From the NCBI GenBank assembly GCA_934486735.1, contig CAKSQL010000025.1, forward strand, positions 1-42,951: a stretch of DNA of 42,951 bases. The letters run 5' to 3'. Position 1 is the stretch's first letter; each line of letters starts with the position of its first letter. Position numbers and translations under genes: made by a program. Below are positions 17,732 through 25,499 of this stretch, piece by piece. Below the pieces are notes generated by a model. It ran no database searches, was not told the DNA's origin, and worked only from the letters and a program-made list of their open reading frames with translations. This stretch comes from an uncultured Clostridia bacterium. Lineage in GTDB: Bacteria > Bacillota > Clostridia > UBA1381.

Positions 17732-18005
17732 GCCGAAAAAAAGTAATCCGAACTCCGATTTTGAGAGGTGAATTTCCGCTTTTACTGCGTTAAAATACTC
17801 GGCAATCCGCCAAGGATTACCTCCGTTTTTGCCTTGTAAAATCAAAAATTCACTCTCTCAAAATTCTACGACCTAAAAAGGACAGAATTTTGAGCCGGAA
17901 TTTTGGTGCGGAGGATGCCGAAAGGCTAACGCCTTTCAAAGACGACAAGCCGAAATATGCCGAAATTATGCCTTTTTAGGTGGGTTCGGATTACTTTTCT
18001 TCGTC
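17732..18005. mobile_element. MITE, 274 bp, TA-flanked (copy 2, opposite orientation, extended)
   Basis: The first 31 bp equal the reverse complement of the right end of copy 1 at 4110-4280, and the next about 110 bp match copy 1 reversed with few differences. About 110 bp more (17871-17981), bounded by its own inverted repeat ACCTAAAAAGG/CCTTTTTAGGT, are inserted before the right end. TA flanks both sides (17730-17731, 18006-18007). The right terminus ends CTTCGTC rather than TTCGGC. No transposase is encoded. Confidence 0.75.
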
Positions 18006-18131
18006 TAAGGCAAAATTCAAAAAAAGTCAACTATATAGGGACATCGGTTATTAATCCTTATATTGCACGAAAAAACATTGCAAATAATAATATAAATAAA
18101 ACTTCATATGATAAAGGAGGTCGACAAAAAT

Positions 18132-18218
18132 ATGCCGAAATCATGCCTTTTGGGCAGATTCGTTTTTTCGCTGTGCGTTTTCGCCCTCTTGTATCCGATA
18201 TTGATTAGTTTTTGCTAA
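18132..18218 (+). CDS. Possible 28-aa hydrophobic peptide
   Basis: ATG 18132 to TAA 18216-18218. It encodes MPKSCLLGRFVFSL and so on to PILISFC, one membrane-spanning segment with three Cys. A very strong ribosome site AAAGGAGGT lies about 8 bp upstream, and TTGCAC-17-AATAAT is a possible promoter. Against it, 24 bases around the start are nearly identical to the end of the neighbouring MITE (17953-17976), so the start region may be a repeat remnant. A weak hairpin and T-run follow at about 18235-18276. No family recognised. Confidence 0.35.
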   Translation: MPKSCLLGRFVFSLCVFALLYPILISFC

Positions 18219-18220
18219 CC
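18203..18220. promoter_or_regulatory. Operator-like palindrome 1 (TTAG-N6-CTAA)
   Basis: GATTAGTTTTTGCTAACC matches the site at 18315-18332 at 15 of 18 positions. It overlaps the stop codon of the possible 28-aa ORF. It could be a TetR-type operator or a short hairpin. Confidence 0.35.
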
Positions 18221-18307
18221 TATTGACAGAGGTATTGCCAATAACGGCAGCTGTACGCAGTGATTGGCATTTTAAGTACGGATAGCCTGCAAAACATACT
18301 TAAACAA

Positions 18308-18339
18308 GCGGTTTGGTTAGTTTTCGCTAACCAAACCGC
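18308..18339. promoter_or_regulatory. Operator-like palindrome 2 / hairpin downstream of tetR
   Basis: Perfect 13-bp arms GCGGTTTGGTTAG / CTAACCAAACCGC with a 6-nt centre. It lies 16 bp beyond the tetR stop. In the tetR direction the following bases are TTGTTTA, a weak U-tract, so it may end tetR transcription. The inner 18 bp repeat palindrome 1. Confidence 0.5.
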
Positions 18340-18354
18340 AAAAATTAAAGGAAA

Positions 18355-18961
18355 TCAAATCCCCATAATTTTATGCCGGTCGGCAGTGTAAAACTCTTTC
18401 GGTTCCTTTAGGTACTCGTAAGCTTTTTCGCATGGAATGTCATGAATGATAACCTCGAAAAACGCCGAGAACAAGCCGCTGACAAGCATATGCTCCAAAA
18501 TCGGGTCGACCGCATATTTTGCATACCCTGCCTTTTCCATGACATCGGCAAATCGCTGCGTTGCGTCAACCTCGATTTCCACCATTTCATGAACCATATT
18601 TTCGTACTTTGTGCCCTCCGACGCGCAAAGCAGCAGCTTGAATATGTCCTTGTTCGTATAAGCGTAGTCCACCATGCGCCTCATTCCGTCGCCCGAATGC
18701 TTGCCCATGTTCTCGCGCTGCTCATCCGGCGGAAGTTCGCTGAATTTGTCCTGCGTTTCGGTGAACATGCCCATAGACTCGGCATATTGCTTACCGGCAA
18801 GCGCGTCAAACAATTCTTCCTTGCTTTTGTAATATCCGCAGAACGCACCTGTTGTCACCCCCGGCAGTCTTTACAATATCGCGGAGCGAAGCCGATTTAA
18901 ATCCTTTTTCCGAAAACTCTGCCTTTGCAGCCGAAAGTATTGCATCAAGTGTATTTTCCAT
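18355..18961 (-). pseudogene. TetR-family transcriptional regulator, frameshifted
   Basis: Starts at ATG 18961 after GGAG. The first frame encodes MENTLDAILSAAKAEF then GFKSASLRDIVKTAG, a typical TetR helix-turn-helix. The frame then breaks in a run of five C (18858-18862; five G on the coding strand). Removing one base joins it to the second frame, VTTGAFCGYYKSKEELFDAL and the ligand-binding domain to residue about 201, the normal TetR length. The gene is thus intact but for a single-base insertion in a homopolymer. It may be a true null allele, slippage-prone expression or a sequencing error. Its target is unknown. Confidence 0.85.
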
Positions 18962-19308
18962 TGCATTTTCTCCGCATCATGTGACACCGTTTGGGCGATT
19001 TCTTGTTTCTGCGCCACCCTATGTAACTCTGTTATATTGATTTGTCAATAACTTTTAAAATTTTTTGGGAAATTTGATTTTTTGATTGAGAAAATCGGAT
19101 TTTGGTTTTGAATTAAGTAAAAGCCTGCGGTTCCGGCCGACAAAAAGGGTGACTTTAATTTTATAAAACTTCCTCATGCCGACATAATGACAAGCCGGCA
19201 GCTTTCTAATTTCAGAAATGAGGAACTTCCTCCGGTGAAAAAATTGATAGGCATCAGCAACTATCCGATTGTAAAATATTTCATTGCTTAAAACGCGATT
19301 TCATATAC
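18962..19308. other. Intergenic region between tetR and rpsR
   Basis: A likely tetR promoter lies on the minus strand (TTGACA at 19051-19046, 17 bp, TACATA). Codons 19121-19288 on the plus strand stay open for 56 residues without a start codon and may be the decayed tail of a gene; I recognise no family. Otherwise AT-rich. Confidence 0.45.
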
Positions 19309-19349
19309 AAAAAAAATGGTTTGCAAAAATGAATTTTACAAACCATTTT
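19309..19349 (-). terminator. Terminator of the rpsF-ssb-rpsR operon
   Basis: AAAATGGTTTG and CAAACCATTTT arms (19313-19323, 19339-19349) flank a 15-nt loop, with a run of T after the stem on the minus strand, 5 bp past the rpsR stop. Confidence 0.82.
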
Positions 19350-19353
19350 GATA

Positions 19354-19599
19354 TTATTCAGCAACAAAAGGAAGAAGTGCAATCTGTCTTGCTCTTTTAA
19401 CAGCCGTTGTGAGCTGTCTCTGATGCTTTGCGCAGTTACCGCTTATTCTTCTGGGAATAATCTTACCGCGCTCGGAAACATATCTTCTCAACTTTGCAGT
19501 ATCCTTGTAATCTATTGATTCAACCTTATCAACGCAGAACATACAAACTTTTTTCTTTGAACGTCTTGCTTTTACAGGTCTTTCTGTCTTTTCAGGCAT
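19354..19599 (-). CDS. rpsR: 30S ribosomal protein S18
   Basis: 81 aa from ATG 19599, which has AAAGGAGG 8 bp upstream; an in-frame ATG at 19620 would add seven non-conserved residues. Binds the 30S platform next to S6. The conserved core IDYKDTAKLRRYVSERGKI and PRRISGNCAKHQRQL is present. It is the zinc-binding form, since CMFC and CAKH supply four metal ligands. Last gene of rpsF-ssb-rpsR. Confidence 0.97.
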   Translation of the reverse strand: MPEKTERPVKARRSKKKVCMFCVDKVESIDYKDTAKLRRYVSERGKIIPRRISGNCAKHQRQLTTAVKRARQIALLPFVAE

Positions 19600-19639
19600 G
19601 CTGATAACCTCCTTTATCAATTTTTAACATTTTACGAAA

Positions 19640-20119
19640 TCAGAATGGCAAATCGTCATCTGCTCCGGTATCCGACGCAGAAAAATCCATATCGCCGAAA
19701 TCATCAAAGTTAGGCTCCATAGATCCTCCCGGAATACTTTTCGGTGCGGGGCTTTGCGAATAGCCAAAGCTGCCGCCCGCAGGCGCTGCGCCCGTTCCGC
19801 TCTCTGCCTTTGAACCGGTGAAATACGCTTCGTCAACCACAACATCTGTGGCGTATTGCTTCTTTCCGTCCTGTCCGTCCCAGCTTCGTGTCTGAATACT
19901 TCCGACAACGGCAATCATGCTGCCTTTTCTGAAATATTTGCAGATAAACTCAGCCTGCTGACGCCAGGCAGTACAGTTAATGAAGTCAGCCTGCTGCTGA
20001 CCCTCTTTGGCAAACCGTCTGTTCACCGCAATTGCGAATCTTGCCACCGTAACGCCCGACGGCGTCTGTGAAAGCTCGGGATCACGGGTGAGTCTGCCCA
20101 TCAAAATAACCTTATTCAT
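19640..20119 (-). CDS. ssb: Single-stranded DNA-binding protein
   Basis: 159 aa. OB-fold in residues 1-110 (MNKVILMGRLTRDPEL, then FINCTAWRQQAEFICKYFRKG), a Gly/Ser/Pro-rich linker, and the acidic tip DDDLPF that docks repair and replication proteins. Coats single-stranded DNA during replication and repair. Located between rpsF and rpsR in the widespread Firmicute order, 40 bp after rpsF. Confidence 0.97.
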   Translation of the reverse strand: MNKVILMGRLTRDPELSQTPSGVTVARFAIAVNRRFAKEGQQQADFINCTAWRQQAEFICKYFRKGSMIAVVGSIQTRSWDGQDGKKQYATDVVVDEAYFTGSKAESGTGAAPAGGSFGYSQSPAPKSIPGGSMEPNFDDFGDMDFSASDTGADDDLPF

Positions 20120-20161
20120 TAATACACACCTCTTTCTTCCAACAAAAAAGACGGATAGGAT

Positions 20162-20464
20162 TTATTTTTCATCCTTGCGAATAATGATAGATCTGAGAAT
20201 AGCATCCGCAATTCTGTACTGTCTGTCCAGCTCCTTCGGGAACTCGGCATCAGATGTGAAGCTTACCAAAACGTAGTAACCCTCTGTTTTATCATCAATT
20301 TCGTATGCAAGTCTTCTTTTACCCCATTCGTCAACCGCGTCAACCGTACCGTTTGCAGCGATTACACCGGTGAACTTTTCGACTACCGCTTTTGTAGCTT
20401 CCTCGTCCAGACCTGCGTCAATGATAAAAATTGTTTCATAGCTGTGCAATATTTTTTCAGCCAT
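20162..20464 (-). CDS. rpsF: 30S ribosomal protein S6
   Basis: 100 aa. Typical features: YETIFIIDAGLDEEATKAVVEKF near the start, WGKRRLAYEIDDKTEGYYVLVSF, and LDRQYRIADAILRSIIIR near the end. Partners S18 on the 30S platform. First gene of rpsF-ssb-rpsR, with GGAGGTG before the ATG at 20464 and a hairpin leader. Confidence 0.97.
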   Translation of the reverse strand: MAEKILHSYETIFIIDAGLDEEATKAVVEKFTGVIAANGTVDAVDEWGKRRLAYEIDDKTEGYYVLVSFTSDAEFPKELDRQYRIADAILRSIIIRKDEK

Positions 20465-20491
20465 TTTCTACACCTCCTTATGGACTTATGT

Positions 20492-20511
20492 CCCGAAAAC
20501 CGCTTTTCGGG
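20492..20511 (-). promoter_or_regulatory. Leader hairpin of rpsF, possible S6:S18 autoregulatory site
   Basis: CCCGAAAA/TTTTCGGG arms around CCGC/GCGG, 27 bp before the start codon. rpsF leaders in many bacteria carry an RNA element bound by the S6:S18 complex. Position fits, but I have not matched its full consensus. Confidence 0.4.
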
Positions 20512-20538
20512 CAAGGATTTGCTTATATAAGCTTTATT

Positions 20539-20567
20539 ATTTTAACACATTTTCAAGCAAATGTCAA
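20539..20567 (-). promoter_or_regulatory. Sigma-A promoter of rpsF-ssb-rpsR
   Basis: On the minus strand: TTGACA (20567-20562), 17 bp, TAAAAT (20544-20539). Confidence 0.82.
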
Positions 20568-20595
20568 GCTTTTTTTTGCAAAAAAATGTATTTTT

Positions 20596-22281
20596 TTAAT
20601 TGTATACCTTATATATATTATAAAATTCTCCCTTTTTGTCATAAAGCTTTTCGAATGTGTTACACTCGACCACCCTGCCGTTTTTCATAACAATTATTTT
20701 ATCCATCTGCTTTAAAATATTATCGTTCAGCTTATGCGTCACAACGATTGCCATTGTATCCTTCTCCTTTAATACAGAGGAATATATTTCCTCCTCGATA
20801 ATATTGTCAAGTCCGGCAGTCGCCTCGTCCAGTATCAGAACCGGCGTTTTGCGAATCAACGCTCTTGCCAGCGCAATCCGCTGTTTTTCTCCGCCGGACA
20901 GATTTCCTCCCGATTCCGACAGGTGATAGTCAAGTCCGTTCTCCGACACCTTTTCGGACAATCCTGCGTCCGCAGCCGCTTTGACGACCTCCTCATCGGT
21001 GTAGCCGTTATGCAATGTAATGTTATTCTTCAGCGAATCATCAAAAACAAAAACATCCTGGTGAATAACGCTTATATACTTAAAAATACATTCTTTGTTC
21101 AGATCGGATATGCTTCTGCCGTTGATGCGGATATCTCCGGTATAGGTATCGTAATAACCCTGCAGCAGTTTCAGCATTGTGCTTTTTCCCGAGCCGCTCC
21201 GACCTATCAGAGCATATTTTTTGCCTTTTTCAAACTTCAAGTCAATATCCTGCAACGCCGGGCTTTCCTCGCCGCTGTATGTAAATGAGACATCGTTTAA
21301 AGTGATATCGTCAAATTTTTCCGTCAGTCCGATTTTGTTCTCGTCCGAATCGGGTTCGGCGCTCAAGACATCTCGGATTCGCTTGTTTACTTCTTTCATC
21401 TCTTTGAGATGCGTATACATTTCCGATAACGATAAAACCGGATTGACAACCTGGTTCGAAAGCTGTATGGACATAATCATAGCGCCCAAGGTGATTTTTC
21501 CGTTAAGTACAAAGAATGTAACAATAATCAAAGTAAGAATAATAACCAATTCCCCCATACACATCGACACCGCCCACGAAAAAGTCGAAATGTTATTGCT
21601 TTTAAATTCCTCATCTTGTGCGATATCATTAATTATCCGATGCTTTTTAAGTATCAGATTTTTCACATTCATGCTTTTTATCGCTTCAAAGCCTGAGAAA
21701 ATATCTTTGATATCAATGTTGTATTTTTCCGCTGCCTCAACGCTCCTTGACTTTGCTTTTGACAGCTTATCGCCGATAATTGTCGGAATCAAAAACGGCA
21801 GTAAATTAACCAAAATAACCGCTGCCGCCACAAATTTGCTGATTTGAACAAGCAAAACGACCGCAACAGTCAGCGAACACAGTCTTGCAATCACGTACGG
21901 AATTGCCGAAACATAGTGCTGCCGGAACATTTCCACATCGTTATTGAGAATCGATATATACGCGGCTGTATTTGTTTTCCGAAAGCGAAAAATACTGCGG
22001 TCAAGAATACTGCTCATTATGTCGTTTTTTAATACTGACATTGTCTTTTTGGAATACAGATTCAGAATAACATTGCTGAATACGGTTATAAAAAAATCCC
22101 CGGCAACAAAAAGTATGCCGAAAAGTATATACTTTTTAAATATAATCCAATCGCTTTTTGACGCGGCGTCTACCATACTCCCGAATATTTTTGCCAGGTA
22201 AATTGAAAAAACCTCGCTGGCGGATATTAAAATTACCGAAAGAAATAACAGCCCCTTGTATTTGTACAGATAACTTCTCAT
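20596..22281 (-). CDS. ABC transporter, fused permease and ATP-binding domains, near an AgrCA-like system
   Basis: 561 aa from ATG 22281 with AAGGAG 9 bp upstream; a TTG at 22299 is in frame but unsupported. Six-helix exporter domain (about 10-310), then Walker A GRSGSGKST, signature NLSGGEKQRIALARAL, Walker B VLILDEATAGLD and H-loop THKLND. Exports an unidentified molecule. It lies downstream of the two-component genes in the same direction but behind its own terminator and promoter. Such neighbours often export or defend against a peptide sensed by the kinase, but no peptide gene is visible here. Confidence 0.9.
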   Translation of the reverse strand: MRSYLYKYKGLLFLSVILISASEVFSIYLAKIFGSMVDAASKSDWIIFKKYILFGILFVAGDFFITVFSNVILNLYSKKTMSVLKNDIMSSILDRSIFRFRKTNTAAYISILNNDVEMFRQHYVSAIPYVIARLCSLTVAVVLLVQISKFVAAAVILVNLLPFLIPTIIGDKLSKAKSRSVEAAEKYNIDIKDIFSGFEAIKSMNVKNLILKKHRIINDIAQDEEFKSNNISTFSWAVSMCMGELVIILTLIIVTFFVLNGKITLGAMIMSIQLSNQVVNPVLSLSEMYTHLKEMKEVNKRIRDVLSAEPDSDENKIGLTEKFDDITLNDVSFTYSGEESPALQDIDLKFEKGKKYALIGRSGSGKSTMLKLLQGYYDTYTGDIRINGRSISDLNKECIFKYISVIHQDVFVFDDSLKNNITLHNGYTDEEVVKAAADAGLSEKVSENGLDYHLSESGGNLSGGEKQRIALARALIRKTPVLILDEATAGLDNIIEEEIYSSVLKEKDTMAIVVTHKLNDNILKQMDKIIVMKNGRVVECNTFEKLYDKKGEFYNIYKVYN

Positions 22282-22319
22282 ACTTTTTTGCTCCTTCAAT
22301 CAATTAATTGAATCCATTA

Positions 22320-22331
22320 TAGCACATATAT
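22320..22331 (-). promoter_or_regulatory. Extended -10 promoter of the second ABC exporter gene
   Basis: On the minus strand TGCTATAAT, an extended -10, ends about 36 bp before the start codon; no good -35 is present. A small hairpin CTGCA/TGCAG lies just upstream (22350-22364). The weak -35 suggests dependence on an activator, possibly the neighbouring response regulator. Confidence 0.5.
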
Positions 22332-22387
22332 GAGCTGTTTTCCGAATTGCTGCACGAAATGCAGGCTAATCGGCAAAATCGGTAATT

Positions 22388-22436
22388 AAAAAACAGCTTT
22401 CCCGTCTTTAAAATTGACTTTTGGCAAGCTGCTTTT
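22388..22436 (-). terminator. Terminator of the AgrCA-like operon
   Basis: On the minus strand AGCAGCTTGCC pairs imperfectly with GGGAAAGCTGTT, followed by a run of T, just past the kinase stop. Confidence 0.6.
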
Positions 22437-22439
22437 GAT

Positions 22440-23729
22440 TTATTTTGTAAAAATAATAAATTTTATGGTAAATTCGTCATCTGTTTGCGTAATTGTCGGT
22501 TCACTGTTATATTTTGCAAGAGAAGTTTTGATATTGTCCAAACCGAAACCATGATTTCCTGCGTCCGATTTTGAAGTTTTAAGTATGCTTTTCCGCCGCT
22601 CGGCTGTTGTGTTGGTAATTTTGCAAAATACCCTTTTACCTTGGCAAATAAGAGTCAAATCAATTCTTCTGATCTTATCTTTTATTTTCTCGCATGCCTC
22701 TATTGCATTATCTACGGCATTTCCGAATATAATGCACATATCTATTGCCTCAATATCTAATTTTTGCGGTATCTGTATTTGCGTCGTAAATGATATGCCC
22801 TTTGATTCGGCAATGGCTTTTTTTGCGCTTAATATCGCATCGAGAGCTGCGTTGCCGGTTTCTATAATATTTTCGGAACTGCCGAAATTACCCGACAAAC
22901 CGTCAAGATATTTTATAGCACCCACGCAGTCCTTATTTTGCAAATACGACTTAAGCCCTATTTCATAATTCAAAAAATCGTGCTTGAATTTTTTAATTTG
23001 ATTTTGCGTTACAACTATTTCGTCCAAATGCTTTATCTGCTCTTTCAAATGCCGCTCATATTGTTTCTGATTTTGGATAATTTCTGTCTGCCTTGCCAAA
23101 TGTTCATACAAATACAATGCAAAAAACGTGCTAAGCAGCAAACCGAACGAGCATATAACAGAAATATTGAACATATATGTTTCTTCGATTCCGTACGATA
23201 ATTTAAATATCAGAAAAATCGTCATTGATGAAATTGCGAACATGATAAAAAACAATATCCAATATGAACTCCCCAAGCGAATCGCCCGTCTGCCCGCTTT
23301 TATTCTTATTATGTTTACCGTCAGCATAGAAAGCATTTTGGAAACAATTAAGCCAAACAATCTGTAGCCGGCACTGCCTATCACTTCGGAAACGGTCAGT
23401 CCGAAAACGCTGCTTATACCAAACAATACCATACATTCGATTACTGCAATCAGCAAATAGTTCAATACGGATATAACGGCACGTACAGACAATTTTCCCT
23501 CAAATAAAAAAGACATTGCGAAAAACGTGCATATCATCCCGACAGCATTTAATCCGAATCCGAATATACTGTTGCTGAGATTTATTAAAAACGCCGATAC
23601 TATAATACCGATTCCGTAAATATAACCCGAAAAGGTTTCCCGTTTCTTTAAGAATGTGTTGCAAAGCATGAACATCATAGCGGATTCGATGATGCCCGTC
23701 AGAATATCGGCAAATTTATATATCGTCAT
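22440..23729 (-). CDS. AgrC/GHKL-type sensor histidine kinase
   Basis: 429 aa. Six predicted membrane helices in the first about 215 residues, a coiled-coil linker (about 220-255), a phosphoacceptor segment KKFKHDFLNYEIG with His about 262, N-box GNAVDNAIEAC (about 345-355), and G-box GNHGFGLDNIK near the C-terminus. This is the HPK10 class, usually peptide-sensing. Its start overlaps the response-regulator stop by 4 bp, so the pair is co-translated. No agrB or agrD gene is present, so the signal source is unknown. Confidence 0.88.
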   Translation of the reverse strand: MTIYKFADILTGIIESAMMFMLCNTFLKKRETFSGYIYGIGIIVSAFLINLSNSIFGFGLNAVGMICTFFAMSFLFEGKLSVRAVISVLNYLLIAVIECMVLFGISSVFGLTVSEVIGSAGYRLFGLIVSKMLSMLTVNIIRIKAGRRAIRLGSSYWILFFIMFAISSMTIFLIFKLSYGIEETYMFNISVICSFGLLLSTFFALYLYEHLARQTEIIQNQKQYERHLKEQIKHLDEIVVTQNQIKKFKHDFLNYEIGLKSYLQNKDCVGAIKYLDGLSGNFGSSENIIETGNAALDAILSAKKAIAESKGISFTTQIQIPQKLDIEAIDMCIIFGNAVDNAIEACEKIKDKIRRIDLTLICQGKRVFCKITNTTAERRKSILKTSKSDAGNHGFGLDNIKTSLAKYNSEPTITQTDDEFTIKFIIFTK

Positions 23730-24448
23730 ACATACAGATTCCTTTCGGTAAAATTTGTATATTCTTCCAGAAACGCTTTTTTATACGAACGGCTTACTGG
23801 AATGAGCTTATCGCAATGATAAAGGCGGATATTGTTTTCTTTGATTGTGAATATATAATTGAAATTCACAACAAAAGATTTATGTACCCGAAACATCATT
23901 TCCCTGTCAAGCTGCTCATATACTTCGGATAGTGTTTTGCATATTTTATAAGCTTGGTCTTTTGTATATATCCACACCCAATGCGCCCGGCTTTCGCAAT
24001 AGAGTATGTCATCGCAAAAAAGTCTGACCCTCGTTTTGTTTTCGGTAAACGAAAAAACCTTTCTCTTTTTTGACAGCTTGTCTTTAATATCGCAAAAAAT
24101 CTTTTTCAGCTCGTCATAATCAAGAGGTTTTTCGATAAAGCGAAACGGCTGACAACGGAAGCTTTCTTTCATATACTCCGAATGGCTTGTAACGAAAACT
24201 ATAATTACATGTTCGTCAAATTCACGTATCCGGTCAGCGGTTTCAATCCCGTTTAATTTTTCCATTTCCATATCAAGGAAAACCACATCATATTTTTCAA
24301 TGCTGTTTTTATACGCATTGACAAGACTCTCACCGTTTTGATATGCGTCACATTCGATTTTGATATCACTTATTTCAAACAAGTATTTTTCGAGGATAGC
24401 AATGTGCTTTGTGTCATCATCGCATACAGCGATGCTTATCATATCCAT
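23726..24448 (-). CDS. AgrA-like LytTR-family response regulator
   Basis: 240 aa. A receiver domain (about 1-125) has the acidic pair in VCDDD, the phosphorylated Asp in VVFLDMEMEKLNG (about residue 59) and the Lys in FIEKPLDYDE. A LytTR DNA-binding domain follows (about 135-235; FRVHKSFVVNFNYI is typical). It would activate promoters with LytTR direct repeats. The kinase follows with a 4-bp overlap. The start at ATG 24448 has AAAGGAAC upstream. Confidence 0.9.
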   Translation of the reverse strand: MDMISIAVCDDDTKHIAILEKYLFEISDIKIECDAYQNGESLVNAYKNSIEKYDVVFLDMEMEKLNGIETADRIREFDEHVIIVFVTSHSEYMKESFRCQPFRFIEKPLDYDELKKIFCDIKDKLSKKRKVFSFTENKTRVRLFCDDILYCESRAHWVWIYTKDQAYKICKTLSEVYEQLDREMMFRVHKSFVVNFNYIFTIKENNIRLYHCDKLIPVSRSYKKAFLEEYTNFTERNLYV

Positions 24449-24530
24449 AATTATGCCGTTCCTTTCTCCTCAAATAATAATTTTCCGTGCCGTCTGCCGG
24501 CAAAAATATATCCTGTTATTCACCCAAATT

Positions 24531-24587
24531 ACAAAAGCGAATTGTTATATACTTCACCACATTCATGGAATATATAACAATCCGCTT
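24531..24587 (-). terminator. Terminator of spoVG
   Basis: 17-bp arms (24535-24551 and 24571-24587) pair with a single mismatch, and TTTTG follows on the minus strand, 7 bp after the stop codon. Confidence 0.82.
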
Positions 24588-24594
24588 ATGACAG

Positions 24595-24870
24595 CTATTC
24601 TTCTATAGCGGCAGATTTAAGAAAGTTATCATACTCACTCAAAATCGCATTCTCCAGAAATTCACGCATAGTACTGTTGATAGGATGTGCAATATCCTTA
24701 AATTCGTTATCGGGAGTCTTTCTGCTCGGCATAGCCGTGAACAGCTTGTCCTGACCCTCTATGATTTTAATATCATGCACAACGAACGCATCATCGAATG
24801 TTACCGATACAACAGCCTTCATTTTGCTGTCCGAATTAACCTTCTTTATTCTGATGTCTGTAATCTCCAC
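24595..24870 (-). CDS. spoVG: Septation / regulatory protein SpoVG
   Basis: 91 aa. The start is GTG 24870, giving MEITDIRIKKV, the usual SpoVG start, with AAGGTGG 7 bp upstream. The longer frame adds four residues that do not fit. Family core: AVVSVTFDDAFVVHDIKIIEG and MPSRKTPDNEFKDIAHPIN. A small site-specific nucleic-acid-binding protein involved in sporulation and other regulation in Firmicutes. Single gene with its own terminator. I could not find a clear sigma-H promoter. Confidence 0.94.
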   Translation of the reverse strand: MEITDIRIKKVNSDSKMKAVVSVTFDDAFVVHDIKIIEGQDKLFTAMPSRKTPDNEFKDIAHPINSTMREFLENAILSEYDNFLKSAAIEE

Positions 24871-25499
24871 CGGATTCACCACCTTCCGTTCGGCAGCTGA
24901 CGTGGCGCGCGCTGTTTTGCGCCGTCCGATACGGAAAATCGTTTTTGAAATTATGTTTTTTTATATGAAGCTCCAAAAATACGCAATCGCTTTTAAAAAC
25001 TCCAAAATCCCCAAAAAAAATAATTATCACGACAATTCTTCCCTACGGCGGCTCTTTGCACACTCCGTTTTTTTGCCTGTCCTTAGTCTTGAAGTGACTG
25101 CCGATTAAACCGATGACCGGCATTTTAATAAACTCATGGTGTCGTCGACGGGAAATCCAATGTCCTCCCCCTCAGCCGCAAGCGCACAAGCATGCTGCTT
25201 AAAACAAAAGATGCAAATTTCATCGCAGTCTCTCTAAATAAGTAAAAATATAACAAACGTTCAATAGTTCATTATAATATGTCTTATACATATATAATAA
25301 GTAAAAAATTCGGATTTGTCAATAACATTTTAAAAATTTACAGCCAATTAAGGATAATTTTGTGAAAGTTGTATATTTAAATTACATTTGTATGACAATT
25401 TTGCCCAATATATTTTAATTTAAAATGAATAGATGTATAATATCATAGAGTTACTATGTTTATTTAAACATGCCGGTATTTTGAAAGGGGTCAATTTAT
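24871..25499. other. Intergenic region between spoVG and murC (629 bp)
   Basis: No convincing gene. On the minus strand, 25230 to about 25030, open segments in different frames (MKFASFVLSS; LAAEGEDIGFPVDDTM; FIKMPVIGLIGSHFKTKD) follow each other as if a small secreted protein gene had gathered frameshifts. A TATAAT (25288-25283 on the minus strand) lies about 55 bp before its ATG. The right part is very AT-rich and holds the murC leader; no tRNA or known RNA motif was recognised. Confidence 0.4.

Noticed and set aside
17957..18208. 83-codon plus-strand ORF leaving the right end of MITE copy 2
   Set aside because: It begins inside the repeat, has no ribosome site and low-complexity, compositionally odd residues.
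19121..19288. Coding sequence of 56 codons between tetR and rpsR
   Set aside because: No start codon or ribosome site and no family likeness; listed only as a possible remnant within the intergenic entry.
22300..22439. agrD-like peptide gene between the ABC exporter and the kinase
   Set aside because: No start codon with ribosome site and no Cys-containing short frame; the region is filled by a terminator and a promoter.
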